NCBI RefSeq assembly: GCF_000737705.1
Contig: NZ_JPRH01000002.1
Coordinates: 1 to 64,000, forward strand
DNA length: 64,000 nt
Origin: Chryseobacterium soli
GTDB taxonomy: Bacteria > Bacteroidota > Bacteroidia > Flavobacteriales > Weeksellaceae
Reading direction: 5' to 3'
Shown here: piece by piece, positions 60,955 to 64,000 of the stretch
Numbering within the stretch: position 1 is the first letter of the stretch
How the letters are laid out: every line of letters starts with the position of its first letter
The notes under the pieces: generated by a model
Databases searched by the model: none
Seen by the model: only the letters and a program-made list of their open reading frames with translations
Told to the model about the DNA's origin: nothing
Program-made: the position numbers and the translations under genes

Positions 60955-61860
60955 ATGAAAACAAACTTTATTCTTATGGTTTTTTTATTGTGTAATATAA
61001 AGGCCATTGCACAGGTTGGGATTTCTAAAACTCTGACTTTTCAGCCAGATTCCAGAACACAACTTCATGTAAAACAAGACGATTACGCCGCCCGGTTACC
61101 CAGGGCCAATACAGCATCAGTACTTCCCGCTTCTGCTGTAGGTACAACAGGAAACGGAACCCAGGGCTCCGTCATTTTTAATAGTGAGACCGGAAGCGTT
61201 GTACAGAATGACGGAACAACATGGAAAATATCAGATCCTATTGTTTCAGTAATGAAAAATAATAAAATGAGCCGTTTTGTAAGGTCCGGAAACGTCACTA
61301 CGAGTTGCGGTACCTGCGGATTAGCTTGTGCACTTACCGTAAAAACATGCACACCTGCCAATATTAATTTCACTACCAGCAGCCCTAGTTTTAACGAAAT
61401 TTCTACAGATGTCTCACTGGCGGCCGGTACCAGTAATGTTATTAACATCAATACGAAAGGCTTATACAAAGTTTCTTTTAAAAGCGGAACCGTTGATATC
61501 AGTACACCGCTTTGTGTAGGGGTTGTGATCAATCTGCAATCAAAACTCGGTCTTGAGTTAAGTACTGCTGCTGACGCGACCTGGAGACCCATTAATAATA
61601 CATCCAGCAGTTCTACAGCAGGAGCCCTTTCTGTAAGCAGTCTGCTTCCGGGTTCTATTGATGTGGGACAGTCGTTAGCATTTACCTATGTGGGAGTTTT
61701 TAATGCAGGAGATAAACTGAGACTTACCCTTGCGGGAAGCCAGGATATAGGATCAGGAATTTGTACCGGAGCATTGGGAGGCAATAATATGTCTTTTTCG
61801 ATGACTACAACAGGAAATGCGATATCTGAAGTTATTGTTGAAGAAATAAAAATGCAATAA
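60955..61860 (+). CDS. Secreted stalk plus C1q-like protein 1
   Basis: A 301-aa exported protein (signal peptide ending AIA-Q). The mature part begins QVGISKTLTFQPDSRTQLHV, the flavobacterial stalk signature, then GTQGSVIFNSETGSVVQNDGTTWK. The C-terminal half contains GLYKVSFKSGTVDISTPLCVGVVINLQSK ... AFTYVGVFNAGDKLRLTLAG, the strand pattern of a C1q/TNF-like jelly roll. A Cys-rich insertion (CGTCGLACALTVKTC) is specific to this copy. It is the first of three tandem paralogs with spacings of 1-2 bp, so it is the head of the operon. A cell-surface or appendage role is inferred; no ligand is known. Confidence 0.65.
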   Translation: MKTNFILMVFLLCNIKAIAQVGISKTLTFQPDSRTQLHVKQDDYAARLPRANTASVLPASAVGTTGNGTQGSVIFNSETGSVVQNDGTTWKISDPIVSVMKNNKMSRFVRSGNVTTSCGTCGLACALTVKTCTPANINFTTSSPSFNEISTDVSLAAGTSNVININTKGLYKVSFKSGTVDISTPLCVGVVINLQSKLGLELSTAADATWRPINNTSSSSTAGALSVSSLLPGSIDVGQSLAFTYVGVFNAGDKLRLTLAGSQDIGSGICTGALGGNNMSFSMTTTGNAISEVIVEEIKMQ

Positions 61861-61861
61861 A

Positions 61862-62689
61862 ATGAAAAGAATTATATTAATTATAGCACTCTTTTTTCAA
61901 TATTCCTTATATGCTCAGGTAGTGATCGGAGGTGCGGTGAGCAGTAATCAAAATATATTGAAAATTCAAGACGGAACAAGAGGAGTCATACTTCCTTACT
62001 CCAATATTTACACATCTTTCCCAAGATATGATGCTGCGGCACCGGATGTATTTGATGATTACGCTAATCTTACGGGGAGTTTGATTTATAATAAGAATGA
62101 TGATCAGTATTATAAGTATGACGGATATTCATGGAATCCTGCCAGACAAATACAGGGGATTTATCAGCCTAAAGGTTCCAGATTGGGGATTTCTGCCGGA
62201 ATCACGATTCCGTGTATATCATTCGGGATAGGATTTTGTTTTGCAGGAGGTACTCCAAGTTATCTTGCACCAGATAACAAGAGCCAGGTTCTGGTAGATA
62301 ATCTGTTATTAAAAAATCCAAGTTCGGTAACGGTAAAAGTAGCTGGAATTTATGATATAGGAGTCGCTTTAGGCTTTACAGGCGGGAGTTTTGGTGCCCA
62401 GGCGGGAGTTACTGAATTTAAATTAACCCTGCAGGTAAAATATACACCAGCTTCAGACTGGGAAACGGTTGTTACAAAATCTAACTTTTCCATAGTTTTC
62501 ATTATTGATACCCAGGGGAATAAATCTTCAAGCTTTGCCCAGACCATTTCGCTGCCGGCCGGTGCCGAACTGAGAGTTGTTCCTTCAATAAGTTCCAATG
62601 CCATTTCAGGAGGAGCTTTATCTGCGTACGGAACAGACACCAATTCCATCAACTCGTATATCGCTGCACGTTTAATTAAAGCTTATTAA
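61862..62689 (+). CDS. Secreted stalk plus C1q-like protein 2
   Basis: A 275-aa exported protein (signal peptide ending LYA-Q; mature part VVIGGAVSSNQNILKIQD). A linker contains LTGSLIYNKNDDQYYKYDGYSW, the same slot as in protein 1 (VIFNSETGSVVQNDGTTW). The C-terminal domain (SSVTVKVAGIYDIGVALGFTGG ... FSIVFIIDTQGN ... TISLPAGAELRVVPSIS ... SINSYIAARLI) again follows the jelly-roll pattern with closing strands. It starts 1 nt after the stop of the preceding gene and is certainly co-transcribed. Confidence 0.65.
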   Translation: MKRIILIIALFFQYSLYAQVVIGGAVSSNQNILKIQDGTRGVILPYSNIYTSFPRYDAAAPDVFDDYANLTGSLIYNKNDDQYYKYDGYSWNPARQIQGIYQPKGSRLGISAGITIPCISFGIGFCFAGGTPSYLAPDNKSQVLVDNLLLKNPSSVTVKVAGIYDIGVALGFTGGSFGAQAGVTEFKLTLQVKYTPASDWETVVTKSNFSIVFIIDTQGNKSSSFAQTISLPAGAELRVVPSISSNAISGGALSAYGTDTNSINSYIAARLIKAY

Positions 62690-62691
62690 TC

Positions 62692-63468
62692 ATGAAAAAA
62701 TATATATACTGCTTGTTTTTATTTATCATAAGTATCTACGATGCGCAGGTAAATTTTACCAATATTCCCAATCCGGATTCTAACGCCAGCGGAAATGATA
62801 AGGTAATGATGTATGTCACCAACACCAGTGAAGCAACCGGAGTAAAAGGCTTTGGTCTTCCCGCTGTTGAAACTCCTACAGATCTTCCCTATACAGGAGT
62901 GAATGCGCCATCAGTAAGCATAGACGTTTTAAAAGGAATGCTGATTTTTGTGAAAAGTACAGGAGAAGCAATGGTTTTTGACGGACTTGTTTGGAGCAAA
63001 GCCTTTGAAGTGGAATCTGATAATATTTCACGTTTTCAGATCAATTCTGTGTCTACCACTTCCGGATCTGTATTGCTGCCCATTAATTCTTTAATAGACA
63101 AGCCTAATTTCTTGGCAGATCCGCTAAAGCTGAAAACCAATGTAGCAGTGAGCGGTGCTAGCCTTAATAGGCTGTATGTACGGCAGACAGGCTTATACAG
63201 AATAAATTTAAATATAAACTTTACAGGTCCTGCAGGATCATTCAGCAGCAGGTTAGGCGCAGGCTTGTACGTGAACGATGCACAAAGATTTCAGCTTTTG
63301 GAAAGTACGGTAAACTATGATGGTACAAACAGAAAGATTAATCTTGATTTTTCAGTATATGTGGTGCAGGGACAGTACATAACGCTGGAGGCCGTTTCGG
63401 AAGTCGGAGGGACAACATCCTATACCGTTACGAACAACAGCTATGTAACCGTAGAAAAAGTTTTATAA
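62692..63468 (+). CDS. Secreted stalk plus C1q-like protein 3
   Basis: A 258-aa exported protein (signal peptide ending YDA-Q; mature part VNFTNIPNPDSNASGNDKVMMYV). The linker reads VLKGMLIFVKSTGEAMVFDGLVWSK. The C-terminal 130 residues are the clearest C1q/TNF-like jelly roll of the three: LYRINLNINFTGPAGSFSSRLGAGLYVND ... INLDFSVYVVQGQYITLEAVSE ... SYVTVEKVL. It is the last gene of the operon and a terminator follows. Divergence between the three copies is high, which suggests different ligands or different places in one structure. Confidence 0.7.
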   Translation: MKKYIYCLFLFIISIYDAQVNFTNIPNPDSNASGNDKVMMYVTNTSEATGVKGFGLPAVETPTDLPYTGVNAPSVSIDVLKGMLIFVKSTGEAMVFDGLVWSKAFEVESDNISRFQINSVSTTSGSVLLPINSLIDKPNFLADPLKLKTNVAVSGASLNRLYVRQTGLYRINLNINFTGPAGSFSSRLGAGLYVNDAQRFQLLESTVNYDGTNRKINLDFSVYVVQGQYITLEAVSEVGGTTSYTVTNNSYVTVEKVL

Positions 63469-63507
63469 TCAATAATAAACACATCAATATATTACCATCG
63501 AATGGTA

Positions 63508-63541
63508 TTGCCCTTAATTTTTTATTAAGGGCAATTTTTAT
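63508..63541 (+). terminator. Terminator of the C1q-like operon
   Basis: TTGCCCTTAAT / ATTAAGGGCAA hairpin followed by T-rich sequence. Confidence 0.85.
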
Positions 63542-63604
63542 TCTGGCAGGATAATTTCGGCATGTAATGAATGTTTTATAGCTTTGCTGAAATTTTTCAC
63601 AATA

Positions 63605-64000
63605 ATGGAAATGCAGAAAGACTTTTTTATATATCAGGCACAGACCACACAATTTGCAGCAGGTTTTGAAGTTGAAAAGGCATCAGGAAGCTATATTTAT
63701 GGCACAGACGGTAGAAAATACCTTGATTTTGTGGCAGGAGTTTCTGCCAATACATTGGGGCATTCCCATCCTAAAATTGTTGAGGCTATAAAAGAACAGG
63801 CAGATAGATACCTTCATGTAATGGTGTATGGCGAATATGCTCAGGAAAAGCCGGTTGCGCTATGCCGTTTGCTGGCCGAAGCGACCCCGGATCCGCTTGA
63901 AATTACCTACCTGGTGAACAGTGGGGCCGAGGCTATCGACGGAAGCCTGAAACTTGCCAAAAGGTACACCGGAAGAGAAGAAATTGTTTCATTTAAGGAT
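63605..64000 (+). CDS. Class III aminotransferase (5' part, cut by window end)
   Basis: The first 132 codons of a PLP-dependent aminotransferase, running off the window. It reads MEMQKDFFIYQAQTTQFAAGFEVEKASGSYIYGTDGRKYLDFVAGVSANTLGHSHPKIVEAI, then LVNSGAEAIDGSLKLAKRYTGREEI. That is the N-terminal region of acetylornithine/ornithine/4-aminobutyrate-type aminotransferases, with NSGAEAxxxxLKLA before the PLP site. The PLP lysine lies beyond the window. The substrate is not determined. The ATG at 63605 has no good alternative upstream. Confidence 0.85.
   Translation, partial: MEMQKDFFIYQAQTTQFAAGFEVEKASGSYIYGTDGRKYLDFVAGVSANTLGHSHPKIVEAIKEQADRYLHVMVYGEYAQEKPVALCRLLAEATPDPLEITYLVNSGAEAIDGSLKLAKRYTGREEIVSFKD

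Noticed and set aside
1..64000. CRISPR arrays, tRNA and rRNA genes, prophage modules
   Set aside because: No regularly spaced repeats, no cloverleaf-like sequence and no phage structural genes were recognised on either strand.

Overview
The window is chromosomal DNA of a member of the Flavobacteriia, most likely a Chryseobacterium or close relative (Weeksellaceae). The evidence is: low GC; promoters of the Bacteroidota type (a TAnnTTTG -7 box) with no Shine-Dalgarno sequences; many Sec signal peptides ending in AQ; families typical of the group (DUF6427, DUF6341, DUF5686, orphan HTH proteins, C1q-like secreted proteins of the QVGI type); and a Pls-like NRPS. I saw no rRNA, tRNA, CRISPR array, prophage or complete insertion sequence.

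Layout. 0.1-4.5 kb: a minus-strand pair, a Pls/PosA-type single-module NRPS with a GNAT acetyltransferase, divergent from upp. 5.3-7.5 kb: a decaying regulatory patch with a frameshifted AraC-type gene, a perfect 46-bp palindrome and two orphan HTH genes. 7.6-10.2 kb: an RCC1-repeat secreted protein and ComF. 10.3-14.9 kb: a glyoxylate-shunt locus, with a ScfR/RamB-type regulator divergent from aceB-aceA and a perfect 16-bp palindrome in between. 15-24 kb: a thioesterase, a WG-repeat pseudogene with two in-frame stops, queD, lpxH, a LuxE-like acyltransferase, a PD-(D/E)XK-like protein, small secreted proteins, aqpZ and an M15-like protein.

23.9-33.8 kb is the most unusual part. A likely operon encodes a 244-aa protein of unknown function, a polytopic membrane protein, a histidine kinase and a NarL-type response regulator. 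Next to it are three promoters with one unusual architecture: an inverted repeat of consensus C(C/A)GTARAAATAC(G/T)G, 51-53 nt upstream of the TTTG box, plus a TACnnTA block exactly 29 nt upstream of the TTTG box. They lie in front of a Tle1-like lipase (DUF2235), a short terminator-bounded transcript unit, and a two-gene cassette of unknown function. I propose that this is a local regulon of the NarL-type regulator. A sterol desaturase fused to an outer-membrane DUF5686 protein lies between the second and third promoters.

34-47.4 kb: an ABC-F ATPase, a metal-related TonB receptor cassette, trigger factor, an M16 peptidase, DUF3109, DUF6427, DUF6341 and a universal stress protein. 47.7-58.4 kb: a VirK/YbjX protein, an FAH-family hydrolase, DUF2007, a DnaQ-like exonuclease, pssA divergent from an LTA-synthase-like protein, DUF2147, an ECF sigma factor with a membrane partner, a PDH E1-beta gene and kup. 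58.4-64 kb: a Fur-family gene coupled to an OstA-like gene, a three-gene operon of C1q-like secreted proteins, and the start of a class III aminotransferase cut by the window edge.

No homology search could be run. Names rest on motifs read from the translated sequence and on family knowledge.
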